From positions 85,615 to 149,614 of the forward strand of contig JANYCN010000036.1 in assembly GCA_025360225.1 (NCBI GenBank): 64,000 nt of DNA, given 5' to 3'. The DNA is from Actinomycetes bacterium. GTDB taxonomy: Bacteria > Actinomycetota > Thermoleophilia > Gaiellales > F1-60-MAGs149. The position numbers and the translations under genes are program-made. Shown here piece by piece: positions 16,559 to 24,686 of the stretch. Under the pieces are notes generated by a model. That model searched no databases. It was given only the letters and a program-made list of their open reading frames with translations, and was not told the origin of the DNA. How positions within the stretch are numbered: position 1 is the first letter of the stretch; the number at the start of each line of letters is the position of its first letter.

Positions 16559-17895
16559 TCGCAGCGTTCTCGCTCATCGTGCGAAAGGACCTGCGGGTGC
16601 TCGCGCGCTCCCGAGGGTTGCTCCTCGGGCTGGTCCTGTACCCGCTGTTGCTCGCGGTCCTGATCGCGCTCGTCGCCCGCGAGGCTGGCGGGCGACCCCG
16701 CATCGCTTACGTCGACGAGGCGCACCTGCCGGCGATCCTCAAGGTCGGGACATCGACGGTCGACTACGGCGCGCTCTTGCGCGGCGTCGCCGAGCACGTC
16801 GAGGTCGTGCCGATGAGCGTCCGCGACGCCAATGACGCCCTCGCTGACGGCTCGGTGCTGGCCATCGTTCGCGTGCCGGCAGGGTTCGTCGACGACCTCG
16901 CCTCGACGATCCGCTCGCCGGCCGTCGACGTCACCGTGCGTGGCGGGCTCGGCGGGCAGCGCGCGGTGCGGGAGATCGAGTCGCTCGCCTACCAGCTGAA
17001 CACCGGCGTGCAGAAGCAGCTGCTCGCGCAGGCGCTGAAGTTCCTGCGCCTCGTCGTCACCGGCGGCTCGATCCACGTCGGCACCACACGGCTCGACATG
17101 CTCGGCCTAGCGCCCGCGGCCTTGACCGTGGACGACCTTGCACGCCGGGCGACCTCGCCCGCAGATCGCGCCGCGCTGCTGCGGGTGCGCGACTTCGCGA
17201 CGGCTGCGCGGCTCGCGCTGGCCTTCGCCGATCCGTCGTTGAAGGTCGTCGCGCAGCCGGTGACGATCGCCGAGCACCATCGGGGCACCGACGATCTGCT
17301 CGGCACGCGTGGGATCGGCGTCGTCCTCGCCGTGGGGATCGTCCTCGCCAGCGTCCTGCTCGGCGCCGGCGCGCTCGCCGCTGAACGCGAGGAGCAGACG
17401 CTCACGCGCCTCCTGCGCGGGCGTGTGACCCTCACGACCGTCGTAGCGGCGAAGGTCGCGCACGTCGCGATCGTCGGCTCCGCGCTCGGCCTCGGCGTCA
17501 CGCTGCTCTACCAGCTCGTTGCGGTGCTGACCGGCGCGCCGGCACCCGGGATCGGCCGGATCGCCCTGGCGCTGCCGGTGTTCGCCGTCAGCGCGGCCGC
17601 CTCCGGCGCGGTCGGTGCGCTGATCGCAACGCTCGCCCGCGACCTCGCCGGTTCGGCGCTCGTCTCCGCCCTCGTCGCGCTGCCTTTCGTCCTCGTCGGC
17701 CTCGCGCCGCGCCTCGGAGGGTCGGTCGCGATCGTCACCGGCAGCTTCCCCTTCTCGCCGTCCGTCGACGGGATCGCCGGCGTCCTGTACGACCCGTCGC
17801 CGGCCGGCCCGCTCGTCATGGCGATCGTGCACCTCGGGCTCCTGACCCTTGCTGGCGCTGGCGTTGCCCGCGCCCTTTCCCGGCGGCTGGTCTGA
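16555..17895 (+). CDS. ABC-2 type permease
   Basis: A 446-aa permease of the NatB/YhgE-like ABC-2 family. The first TM helix is at about 20-42, a large extracytoplasmic domain follows (about 43-250), and about five TM helices close the protein (about 255-445). LGAGALAAEREEQTLTRLLRGRV is the conserved cytoplasmic coupling motif (E-R/E-x-T-L-x-x-L). It probably exports a lipid, peptide or drug together with the upstream ATPase. GTG start overlaps the ATPase stop. Confidence 0.87.
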   Translation: MIAAFSLIVRKDLRVLARSRGLLLGLVLYPLLLAVLIALVAREAGGRPRIAYVDEAHLPAILKVGTSTVDYGALLRGVAEHVEVVPMSVRDANDALADGSVLAIVRVPAGFVDDLASTIRSPAVDVTVRGGLGGQRAVREIESLAYQLNTGVQKQLLAQALKFLRLVVTGGSIHVGTTRLDMLGLAPAALTVDDLARRATSPADRAALLRVRDFATAARLALAFADPSLKVVAQPVTIAEHHRGTDDLLGTRGIGVVLAVGIVLASVLLGAGALAAEREEQTLTRLLRGRVTLTTVVAAKVAHVAIVGSALGLGVTLLYQLVAVLTGAPAPGIGRIALALPVFAVSAAASGAVGALIATLARDLAGSALVSALVALPFVLVGLAPRLGGSVAIVTGSFPFSPSVDGIAGVLYDPSPAGPLVMAIVHLGLLTLAGAGVARALSRRLV

Positions 17896-17919
17896 CGGCC
17901 GCGTAGTACGATGGCCGGC

Positions 17920-18888
17920 GTGGATAGCCGCCCCCGCCGGCTGCGTCGTACGCCCGGGCTCCGGAGCCTGGTGCGCGAGACGCATCTCGATCCCTCGCAG
18001 CTGGTGCTGCCGATGTTCGTCGTCCCTGGCGAGGATCGCCGCGAGCCGGTCGCGACCTTCCCGGGCGTCGCGCACGTGTCATCGGACGTTGCCGTCGCGG
18101 AGGCACGGCGCGCAAGCGATGCGGGTGTCGGCGGCGTGCTGCTGTTCGGCCTGCCAGAGCACAAGGACGCGGAAGGCTCCGCGGCCTGGAACGACGCCGC
18201 GCCCGTACAGACGACGACGCGGGCGATCCGCCAGGCCCTGCCCGAGATGACGATCATCACCGACGTGTGTCTCTGCCAGTACACCGACCACGGTCACTGT
18301 GGCCTCGTCGAGCCGGACGGGACGATCGCCAACGACGCCACCCTGCCGCTGCTTGCCCGCACCGCTGTGTCACACGCGCGGGCTGGCGCTGACATGGTTG
18401 CGCCAAGCGACATGATGGACGGCCGGGTGCGCGCGATCCGGGCCGCTCTCGACACCGAGGGCTTCGCCGAGCGCGTCGGCATCATGAGCTACTCGACCAA
18501 GTTCGCCTCCGCCTTCTACAGCCCGTTCCGCGACGCCGCACGCTCGACGCCGCAGCGCGGTGACCGGCGCAGCTACCAGATGGATCCAGCAAACGGCCGG
18601 GAGGCGCTGCACGAGTCGCTCCTTGACGCCGCCGAGGGAGCCGACGTGCTGATGGTCAAGCCGGCCGGCCCATACCTCGACGTGATCGCGCGACTGGCCG
18701 AGCGCACGACCCTGCCGATCGCCGCCTACCAGGTGTCCGGTGAGCACGCCGCCTTGCGGTTTGCCGCCGCGAACGGCGCCCTTGACCTGCGCCTCGCGAC
18801 GCTCGAGTCGCTGCTCGCGATCCGCCGTGCCGGCGCGTCGTTCGTGATGACCTACTCGGCCGTCGACGTGGCAGGGTGGCTCGCGTGA
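17920..18888 (+). CDS. hemB: Delta-aminolevulinic acid dehydratase (porphobilinogen synthase)
   Basis: A HemB TIM barrel of about 322 aa that condenses two 5-aminolevulinate molecules to porphobilinogen in haem and other tetrapyrrole synthesis. Active-site Schiff-base lysines lie in SYSTKFASAFYSPFRDA and DVLMVKPAGPYLD. The Cys-rich zinc motif is TDVCLCQYTDHGHCG, so it is the Zn-type enzyme. The track start is ATG 17911, but that ATG lies within a TACGAT box (17907-17912). GTG 17920, seven nt downstream of the box, fits a leaderless start. The downstream gene overlaps by GTGA. Confidence 0.95.
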   Translation: MDSRPRRLRRTPGLRSLVRETHLDPSQLVLPMFVVPGEDRREPVATFPGVAHVSSDVAVAEARRASDAGVGGVLLFGLPEHKDAEGSAAWNDAAPVQTTTRAIRQALPEMTIITDVCLCQYTDHGHCGLVEPDGTIANDATLPLLARTAVSHARAGADMVAPSDMMDGRVRAIRAALDTEGFAERVGIMSYSTKFASAFYSPFRDAARSTPQRGDRRSYQMDPANGREALHESLLDAAEGADVLMVKPAGPYLDVIARLAERTTLPIAAYQVSGEHAALRFAAANGALDLRLATLESLLAIRRAGASFVMTYSAVDVAGWLA

Positions 18889-19259
18889 TCGCCGAGATCG
18901 CCCGTCGCGCCGCCGAGGCGAGCCCGGTCTGGGGCGCCCAGGCGACTCCGACCGCTGGCGCTCTCGGCGAGCTCGGCACGCGTGTCTCTCCCGCCTACGC
19001 CCTGGGGCTCGAGACGATCCGCGAGGGCTACCTCGTCCATCACGGCGCTGGACGTGCGTTCTCGCCAGCGACCTCCGAGCAGGCGATCCTGCTCGGCGAC
19101 TACCTCTACGCGGCCGGCCTCGTAGAGATCTGCCGCTCCGGCAGCATTGAGGCGGTGCGCGTGCTCGCGCGGCTGATCGCGGACGTCTCGGACGACCGCG
19201 CGCGAGGCCTTGCCGACGATCCAGCACGCTGGGCGAGCGTCGTCGAGGACCTCGCGTGA
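18885..19259 (+). CDS. Small protein with similarity to a segment of polyprenyl synthases
   Basis: A 124-aa protein between hemB and ubiD, overlapping both by GTGA. The central part (GLETIREGYLVHHGAGRAF, then LLGDYLYAAGLVEICRSGSIEAVRVL) resembles the middle of the polyprenyl synthase encoded at 25.4 kb (VELIHSATLVHDDVLD, ATGDYLFARAF). The catalytic DDxxD is absent, replaced by HHGAGRA. It may be a non-catalytic small subunit of a heteromeric prenyl synthase; this is inference from residue patterns and context. GTG 18876 is an alternative start. Confidence 0.7.
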   Translation: MIAEIARRAAEASPVWGAQATPTAGALGELGTRVSPAYALGLETIREGYLVHHGAGRAFSPATSEQAILLGDYLYAAGLVEICRSGSIEAVRVLARLIADVSDDRARGLADDPARWASVVEDLA

Positions 19260-20755
19260 AGGACCTCCGCGAATGGATCGCGCTGCTGCGCGCCGAGGGC
19301 GAGCTCGTCGAGGTAACAGCAGAGGTCGACCCGCACCTCGAGATCACCGAGATCGCCGACCGCACGATGAAGGCCGGTGGGCCGGCGCTGTTGTTCCGCA
19401 ACGTCCGCGGCTCGTCGATGCCGGTGCTGATCAACCAGTTCGGCACCGAGCGCCGCATGTGTCTCGCGCTCGGCGTGGAGAGCCTCGACGAGGTGCGCCA
19501 GCGCGTCGCCGACATCTTCGAGCTCCTGAGCCCGCCGAAGGGTCTCGGCGAGGCGCTCGGCGCGGCGGCGACTGGCCTGCGGACGCTGAAGGACTCGAAG
19601 CCGAAGATCGTCTCCTCGGCGCCGTGCCAGGAGGTCGTGATGGCTGAGCCCAACCTCGACGTCCTGCCGATCATGCAGTGCTGGCCCGAGGACGGCGGAC
19701 CGTTCATCACGCTGCCGAGCGTGATCACGCGCGATCCGGTGACCGGTGGACGCAACGTCGGCATGTACCGCCTGCAGAAGCACTCCGCGACGACGCTTGG
19801 CCTGCACTGGCAGATCCACAAGGACGCGGCAGCTGACTGGCGCGCCGGTGCTGGTCGGATGGAGGTGGCGATCGCGCTCGGCGGCGATCCGATCAGCATC
19901 TACGCTGGGTCGCTGCCGCTGCCCAAGCACATCGACGAGCACGCCGTCGCGGGCGTCCTGCGCAGCGAGCGCGTCGAGCTGGTGCGCTGCAAGACGGTCG
20001 ACCTCGAGGTGCCCGCGAACGCCGAGATCATCATCGAGGGCTGGTGTGAGCGCGGCGTGCTCGCACCCGAGGGACCGTTCGGCGACCACACGGGCTACTA
20101 CACGCCGGTCGACCAGTTCCCGGTGCTGAACGTGACGGCGATCACGCACCGCAAGGATCCGATCTACCCCTCGATCGTCGTCGGGGTTCCGCCCTCCGAG
20201 GACGTCTGGCTCGGCAAGGCGACCGAGCGGATGTTCCTGCCGGCGGTGCAGATGACGCTGCCCGAGGTCGTCGACTACGACCTGCCGTTCGCGGGCGCGT
20301 TCCACAACTGCTGCATCGTCTCGATCAGGAAGTCCTTCCCCGGGCATGCACAGAAGGTGATGCACGCGATCTGGGGAACGGGGCTGCTGAGCCTCACCAA
20401 GGCCGTCGTCGTGGTCGACGAGTGGGTTGACGTGCACGACTACACGCAGGTGATGTGGCAGCTTGGCGCGAACGTCGACCCTGGCCGTGACGTGATGCTC
20501 TCCAGCGGTCCGCTCGACCAGCTTGATCACGCACCTTCGCGGCCGAGCCTCGGGGGCAAGATCGGCTTCGATGCTACGGCAACGTGGCCGGAGGAGGGCT
20601 ACGCCCGCACCTGGCCGGCCGTGGCACGCATGGATGATGCGACCAAGGCAGGTGTGGATGCCCGTTGGGGCGAACTGGGCATCATGCTTTCGGGTAGGGA
20701 ACGGCCGGGCCCAAGCTCGGCGCGTAGGAGCCGATTCGGGAGGAGGGGATCGTGA
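19256..20755 (+). CDS. ubiD: UbiD-family decarboxylase (menaquinone branch, MqnL-like)
   Basis: A 499-aa UbiD decarboxylase that uses the prenylated flavin supplied by UbiX. Conserved blocks include CWPEDGGPFITLP, GRNVGMYRLQ, the Lys/His-containing KHSATTLGLHWQIHKD, and the catalytic acid region APEGPFGDHTGYYTP (Glu/Asp of the E-D pair). The likely substrate is prenylated 1,4-dihydroxy-6-naphthoate in the futalosine menaquinone route, since mqnA, mqnC, mqnE and ubiX are nearby. GTG 19256 overlaps the upstream stop. The basic C-terminal tail (RPGPSSARRSRFGRR) looks lineage-specific. Confidence 0.93.
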   Translation: MKDLREWIALLRAEGELVEVTAEVDPHLEITEIADRTMKAGGPALLFRNVRGSSMPVLINQFGTERRMCLALGVESLDEVRQRVADIFELLSPPKGLGEALGAAATGLRTLKDSKPKIVSSAPCQEVVMAEPNLDVLPIMQCWPEDGGPFITLPSVITRDPVTGGRNVGMYRLQKHSATTLGLHWQIHKDAAADWRAGAGRMEVAIALGGDPISIYAGSLPLPKHIDEHAVAGVLRSERVELVRCKTVDLEVPANAEIIIEGWCERGVLAPEGPFGDHTGYYTPVDQFPVLNVTAITHRKDPIYPSIVVGVPPSEDVWLGKATERMFLPAVQMTLPEVVDYDLPFAGAFHNCCIVSIRKSFPGHAQKVMHAIWGTGLLSLTKAVVVVDEWVDVHDYTQVMWQLGANVDPGRDVMLSSGPLDQLDHAPSRPSLGGKIGFDATATWPEEGYARTWPAVARMDDATKAGVDARWGELGIMLSGRERPGPSSARRSRFGRRGS

Positions 20756-20781
20756 GAGAGCTTGTGCGTTTCGTTCTCACG

Positions 20782-20811
20782 TTGACACCTGTCCGGCGGC
20801 GCGAGCAGAAT
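20782..20811 (+). promoter_or_regulatory. Sigma70-type promoter of the bc-complex operon
   Basis: A perfect -35 TTGACA (20782-20787), an 18-bp spacer and -10 CAGAAT (20806-20811). It lies in the gap between ubiD and the Rieske gene. A leader of about 30 nt with GGAGGAGG precedes the GTG, so unlike many genes here this operon has a conventional 5' UTR. Confidence 0.75.
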
Positions 20812-20846
20812 GCGGGCGTACAGCCCATCGGAGGAGGTTGAGCTTC

Positions 20847-21500
20847 GTGGCGGATCCCTCGGGGAGCCACAACGAGTCCCAGAACGCTGCGGGTGCTGCC
20901 GCCGGCGCGTACGCCGACCCGGCGAGCGCCGCCGCGGCGGTCTCGCGCGGGCGCTTCCTCACGGGCGTCACGTTGGGGCTCGGTGGACTGATCGGTGCCG
21001 CCGTGACCGTTCCGGTGGTCGGCTTCGCGCTCGGGCCGTCGTTTGCGGGCGAGGAGTGGTACTGGGTTGACCTCGGCCCTGTCGATGCCTTCAAGGCGGG
21101 CGACAAGTCCTACACGCCTGTCCACTTCGAGCGTACCCCGAACGGTGGCAACCTTGCACGTCGCGTCGCCTTCGTGCGGCGCGACACGGACACCGCGTTC
21201 ACGGTCGTCTCCAACACCTGCATGCACCTCGGCTGCCCCGTGCAGGCGGGCTCGCTCGGCTTCTCGTGCCCGTGCCATGGCGGCCAGTACGACAGCGAGG
21301 GTAGGCGCATTGCTGGCCCGCCGGTTCGGCCGCTCAACCGCTACCAGTCGCGCGTCGAGAAGAACCACCTGTTCATCGGGCGCGTGTTCGCCTCGAAGGA
21401 GCTCGATAACGGGAGCGTCGTGATGACCGACTCCTGGAAGGATCCGGGCGAGCCCGTCACCGGTTTCCTCTCGTACCTCTACCCCGCGCCCCCGCGCTAG
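20847..21500 (+). CDS. qcrA: Rieske [2Fe-2S] subunit of the cytochrome bc complex
   Basis: A 217-aa Rieske protein. One TM anchor (about 38-60, FLTGVTLGLGGLIGAAVTVPVVGF) precedes the soluble domain. The [2Fe-2S] ligands are in CMHLGC and CPCHGGQYD, spaced by about a dozen residues, with disulfide cysteines present. It transfers electrons from menaquinol to the cytochrome c heme. GTG 20847 is chosen because GGAGGAGG lies ten nt upstream; the track start at 20523 is inside ubiD. It is first in the operon with the two cytochrome subunits. Confidence 0.95.
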   Translation: MADPSGSHNESQNAAGAAAGAYADPASAAAAVSRGRFLTGVTLGLGGLIGAAVTVPVVGFALGPSFAGEEWYWVDLGPVDAFKAGDKSYTPVHFERTPNGGNLARRVAFVRRDTDTAFTVVSNTCMHLGCPVQAGSLGFSCPCHGGQYDSEGRRIAGPPVRPLNRYQSRVEKNHLFIGRVFASKELDNGSVVMTDSWKDPGEPVTGFLSYLYPAPPR

Positions 21501-21509
21501 GAACCCGAG

Positions 21510-22223
21510 ATGGCACCTCCCATTCCTTCCCCGAAGGAGCTCGCGCAGATCCCGGTCGACTGGATCGAGGAGCGCAGCGGGCTCGTCTCGGGCCACAAGT
21601 ACCTGCTGTTCCGCAACGTCCCGAAGGACATCTCGTGGCTGCAGACGCTCGGCTCGGGCCTGATCACGACCTTCCTGATCCAGGCGACGACAGGCGTGTT
21701 GCTCGCGATGTACTACCAGCCGACGCCTGACGGCGCGTTCTCGTCGATCCAGTACATCACGGACACGGCGACGCTTGGCTGGATGATCCGTGGCATGCAC
21801 AAGTGGGGATCGACGATGTTCGTCATCCTCCTGTTCCTGCACATGGGACGCGTCTTCCTGATGGGCTCCTACAAGTATCCGCGTGAGATGACCTGGGTTA
21901 CAGGGGCCGTGCTGTTCCTGATGGTGATGTTCATGTCGTTGACGGGGTATCTCCTGGTGTTCGATCAGCGTGCCTACTGGGCGAGCGTCGTCGCGATCAA
22001 CATCAACGGCTCCGCACCGATCCTCGGGCCGTTCATCGCCGAGTTCCTGAAGGTCGGCCCAGAGTTCTCCCAGCACACCCTGTCCCGCTTCTACTCGCTG
22101 CACATGCTCGCCGTCCCGGGCGGCATCATGGCCTTCATCGGGCTGCACCTGTGGCTCGTGATCCGGCTCGGCGTTTCGTCACCACCCTGGTCAAAGCACC
22201 GGGCGAAGGCGGGTGAGGTCTAA
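21510..22223 (+). CDS. qcrB: Cytochrome b (N-terminal, b6-type) subunit of the bc complex
   Basis: A 237-aa cytochrome b N-domain with four TM helices. Heme ligands are His pairs in HKWGSTMFVILLFLH (13 intervening residues) and HMLAVPGGIMAFIGLH (14 intervening residues). The 14-residue spacing in the second pair is characteristic of b6-type rather than mitochondrial-type cytochrome b. The C-terminal half of cytochrome b is a separate protein (next gene), giving a b6f-like split. It spans the membrane and oxidises menaquinol with the Rieske subunit. Confidence 0.95.
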   Translation: MAPPIPSPKELAQIPVDWIEERSGLVSGHKYLLFRNVPKDISWLQTLGSGLITTFLIQATTGVLLAMYYQPTPDGAFSSIQYITDTATLGWMIRGMHKWGSTMFVILLFLHMGRVFLMGSYKYPREMTWVTGAVLFLMVMFMSLTGYLLVFDQRAYWASVVAININGSAPILGPFIAEFLKVGPEFSQHTLSRFYSLHMLAVPGGIMAFIGLHLWLVIRLGVSSPPWSKHRAKAGEV

Positions 22224-23080
22224 TGCCGCGGATGACCGCGCGCGAGCGTCGCGAGGCGTACCAGCGCGAGTACCAGTTCCAGAAGAAGACCGGCAAGCCG
22301 TTCTTCCCCTACGCGGTGCTGCACGACACGATCACCAGCCTGGTCGTCGTCGCCCTCATCATGGGCCTGACGATCCTCTGGCACTCGGGCTTCGGTCCCG
22401 CCCCGACAGAGGCTGGCGGCGAGCGTCCCGGCGGGTTCCTTGGCCCGGCCTACGAGGCCCAGGCCGACCCGGGTACGGCGAGCTACGACCCGCGCCCGGA
22501 GTGGTACTTCTTCTTCCTCTTCCAGCTGCTGCGGATCTTCTCAACGCCCGAGCTGCTGCTGTTCGGCACGATCATCGTCCCGACGATGTTGATGGTGCTG
22601 ATGCTCGCGTGGCCGTTCCTCGACCGCGGGCCCGAACGCCGTGTCTCCCGTCGCCCCGTCTCGATGGCGCTGGCGATCGGTACGCCGATCGTGCTGCTCG
22701 CGCTGACGTGGTCGGGATCGCAGGCGCCAGCGGTCGGTGGTGCTGCCTCGGGCCACGCCGGCGCCGCGCTGTTCGCTGACACCGGGCTGGGCTGTGCGAG
22801 CTGTCATACCTTGAAGGACGCCGGCGCCAGCGGCACCGTCGGGCCCGTGCTCGACACGCTCAACCCGGACTACAAGACCGCGCTCGACTTCATCACGAAC
22901 GGCAAGGCTGGCACCGCGATGCAGTCGTACAAGGCGAAGGGTGCGACGGCCGACCAGATCGCCTGCGTGGCGTCGTACGTCGCGGCATGGGCGAACGGCG
23001 GCGCGAAGGCAGCCTCCGTCGACCAGGCGAAGTACGCAGCCGCCTGCAAGGCCGCCGGAGCAGACGGCACGACGAAGTAG
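22223..23080 (+). CDS. Cytochrome b subunit IV fused to a C-terminal cytochrome c domain
   Basis: A 285-aa fusion. The N-terminal two thirds are subunit IV-like, with three TM helices and the quinol-site motif PEWYFFFLFQLLR. A linker rich in Gly/Ala leads to a single c-type heme domain with CASCH (heme-binding CxxCH) and a candidate axial Met in GTAMQSYKAKG. The heme therefore faces the outside and accepts electrons from the Rieske protein. The start overlaps the cytochrome b stop by one base (TAATG). A strong hairpin follows the stop. Confidence 0.93.
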   Translation: MPRMTARERREAYQREYQFQKKTGKPFFPYAVLHDTITSLVVVALIMGLTILWHSGFGPAPTEAGGERPGGFLGPAYEAQADPGTASYDPRPEWYFFFLFQLLRIFSTPELLLFGTIIVPTMLMVLMLAWPFLDRGPERRVSRRPVSMALAIGTPIVLLALTWSGSQAPAVGGAASGHAGAALFADTGLGCASCHTLKDAGASGTVGPVLDTLNPDYKTALDFITNGKAGTAMQSYKAKGATADQIACVASYVAAWANGGAKAASVDQAKYAAACKAAGADGTTK

Positions 23081-23083
23081 CCG

Positions 23084-23129
23084 AGCATCGAAGGGGCCGC
23101 CACCTCCGGGTGTCGGCCCCTTCGATGCT
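23084..23129 (+). terminator. Strong hairpin terminating the bc-complex operon
   Basis: A perfect 16-bp stem, AGCATCGAAGGGGCCG paired with CGGCCCCTTCGATGCT, around a 14-nt loop, three bases after the cytochrome stop. There is no U-tract, as is common in high-GC actinobacteria. Confidence 0.8.
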
Positions 23130-23147
23130 GTGACCTCCGACGCCGGC

Positions 23148-23176
23148 TTGCACGTACGGCTCCTCGTCCGTACAAC
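23148..23176 (+). promoter_or_regulatory. Promoter-operator of the toxin-antitoxin pair
   Basis: A -35 TTGCAC (23148-23153), 17-bp spacer and -10 TACAAC (23171-23176), ending six nt before the antitoxin ATG, so transcription would be leaderless. The inverted repeat GTACGG-N8-CCGTAC (23154-23173) fills the spacer and enters the -10. It is well placed as the operator for autorepression by the RHH-type antitoxin. Confidence 0.65.
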
Positions 23177-23182
23177 GCGGGC

Positions 23183-23461
23183 ATGGCCGCCATCAAGCAG
23201 GATCGCGTTGAGGTTCGTGTACCGGAGTCCGAGAAGCGCCTGTACGCGCTCGCGGCGGCGCGCGCTGACGAGACGGTGAGCGACTTCATGCGCCGCGCGG
23301 CGCGCGAGGAGGCCAGACGCACGCTCGCCAAGGACACGACGATCCTCCTCTCGACGGCCGAGGCGCAGCGCTTCGTGGCGACCCTCGATGCGGACGTGGT
23401 GGACGACACGGCCACACGCCTCGCCGACCTCAACCGCCACCGGGATCACTTCGCGACGTGA
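23183..23461 (+). CDS. DUF1778 (TacA-like) ribbon-helix-helix antitoxin
   Basis: A 92-aa antitoxin. The N-terminal RHH DNA-binding region (RVEVRVPESEKRLYALAAARADETVSDFMRRAA) is the DUF1778 signature. The C-terminal tail (LLSTAEAQRFVATLDAD) is the toxin-neutralising part in TacA proteins. It is directly followed, with a GTGA overlap, by a GNAT-fold toxin. An inverted repeat lies in its promoter. Known TacA proteins bind as a complex with the toxin to repress their own operon. Confidence 0.88.
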   Translation: MAAIKQDRVEVRVPESEKRLYALAAARADETVSDFMRRAAREEARRTLAKDTTILLSTAEAQRFVATLDADVVDDTATRLADLNRHRDHFAT

Positions 23462-23970
23462 CGCGCCACGCGCCGCCGGCCGCGTTCGATTCGACACGGC
23501 AGCGGAGCGACTCCTTCCGATGCGGACACCCGGCCCCGGACGCGTGGCTGCAGGTGTACGCGGGGCAGAACGAGAGCCGGAACGCAGCTCGCACGTTCGT
23601 TACGGTCGACGGTGAGACGACCGAGATCGTCGGCTACTACACGCTCGTCGCGTCGTCGCTGGCCCTCGCGGAAGCGACGAGCGACGTCGCGCGCTCCCTC
23701 GCCCCGCGCTTCCCGGTCCCGGTCGTCCTGATCGCACGCCTCGCCGTGGACGAGCGCCACCAGGGCGTCGGGCTTGGAGGCGCGCTCCTGCGGGACGCCG
23801 TCACCCGGACGCTGCGGGCGAGCGAGCACGTCGGCGTCCACGCGATCGTCGTGGATGCGATCAGCGCGGCGGCCGCCGCGTTTTACCGCCGCTTCGGGTT
23901 CGCGGGCCTGACCGACGACGACGCTCGGCTGATGGTTACGCTCGACGCGGCCCAACGCCACCTCGCGTGA
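23458..23970 (+). CDS. GNAT-fold toxin (TacT/AtaT-like acetyltransferase)
   Basis: A 170-aa GCN5-related acetyltransferase of the type that acetylates aminoacyl-tRNA and blocks translation. Family features are FRCGHPAPDAWLQVYAGQN near the start, VGYYTLVASS, the acetyl-CoA pyrophosphate loop RHQGVGLGGALLRDA, and AAAFYRRFGF near the end. GTG 23458 overlaps the antitoxin stop. This makes a complete type II toxin-antitoxin module between the bc complex and menaquinone operons. The target tRNA cannot be told from sequence. Confidence 0.88.
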   Translation: MTRHAPPAAFDSTRQRSDSFRCGHPAPDAWLQVYAGQNESRNAARTFVTVDGETTEIVGYYTLVASSLALAEATSDVARSLAPRFPVPVVLIARLAVDERHQGVGLGGALLRDAVTRTLRASEHVGVHAIVVDAISAAAAAFYRRFGFAGLTDDDARLMVTLDAAQRHLA

Positions 23971-24092
23971 TCGCGAAGCAGGGGCGCTCGAGCACCTCGA
24001 GGTCGGCGTCACCGTGCGCTGACCCCGCCGCGGTAGGAGGGTGGCGGTAAGCGCCTGCCGACCGGTCACCCCACGCCTGGGATACTGCGTCC

Positions 24093-24686
24093 ATGCGGGT
24101 CTTCCTCGGGATCACGGGCGCGTCCGGCGCGCCCTACGCGGCGCGGATCCTGCAGGGCCTCGTCGCGGCCGAGGCGGACGTCGGGCTCTGCGCCTCGCGT
24201 GCCGGGCTCGAGGTGATCGCCTGGGAGCTCTACCGCGATCGCTCGATCGCACCCGACGACGCGCTCGCCCGCTTCCTCGCCGACTTCGGCGGCCCGTCCG
24301 TGACAGCGTACGCGGAGCGCGACTGGTTCTCGCCGTACGCCTCCGGCTCGGCGCGCTGCGACGCCTACGTCATCTGCCCGTGCTCGATGGCGACGGCCGG
24401 CACGATCGCAACGTCCGGGCAGGCGAACCTGATCCACCGCGCCGCCGGCGTGGCGTTGAAGGAGGACCGCCGGCTGGTGCTGGTTCCCCGCGAGACGCCG
24501 CTGTCGGTGATCCACCTGCAGGCGCTGCTCACCCTGAGGCAGGCCGGCGCGCTCGTCGCCCCCGCGATGCCCGGTTTCTACGGGCACCCCGATACCCTGC
24601 AGGATGCTGTGGACTTCGTCGCAGGCAAGGTGCTCGACCTGATTGGCGTCGACGCCGGGCTCTTGCGTCGCTGGGGGCAGGCATGA
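24093..24686 (+). CDS. ubiX: Flavin prenyltransferase UbiX (MqnM-like)
   Basis: A 197-aa flavoprotein that prenylates FMN to make the cofactor for UbiD. Motifs are FLGITGASGAPYAARIL at the N-terminus, VICPCSMATAGTIATSGQANLIHRAA, the KEDRRLVLVPRETPLS block and PAMPGFYGHP. Its partner UbiD lies 3.3 kb upstream. It is first in a tightly overlapping quinone operon (ATGA to ubiE). A GATACT box ends six nt before the ATG, suggesting a leaderless transcript. Confidence 0.94.
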   Translation: MRVFLGITGASGAPYAARILQGLVAAEADVGLCASRAGLEVIAWELYRDRSIAPDDALARFLADFGGPSVTAYAERDWFSPYASGSARCDAYVICPCSMATAGTIATSGQANLIHRAAGVALKEDRRLVLVPRETPLSVIHLQALLTLRQAGALVAPAMPGFYGHPDTLQDAVDFVAGKVLDLIGVDAGLLRRWGQA

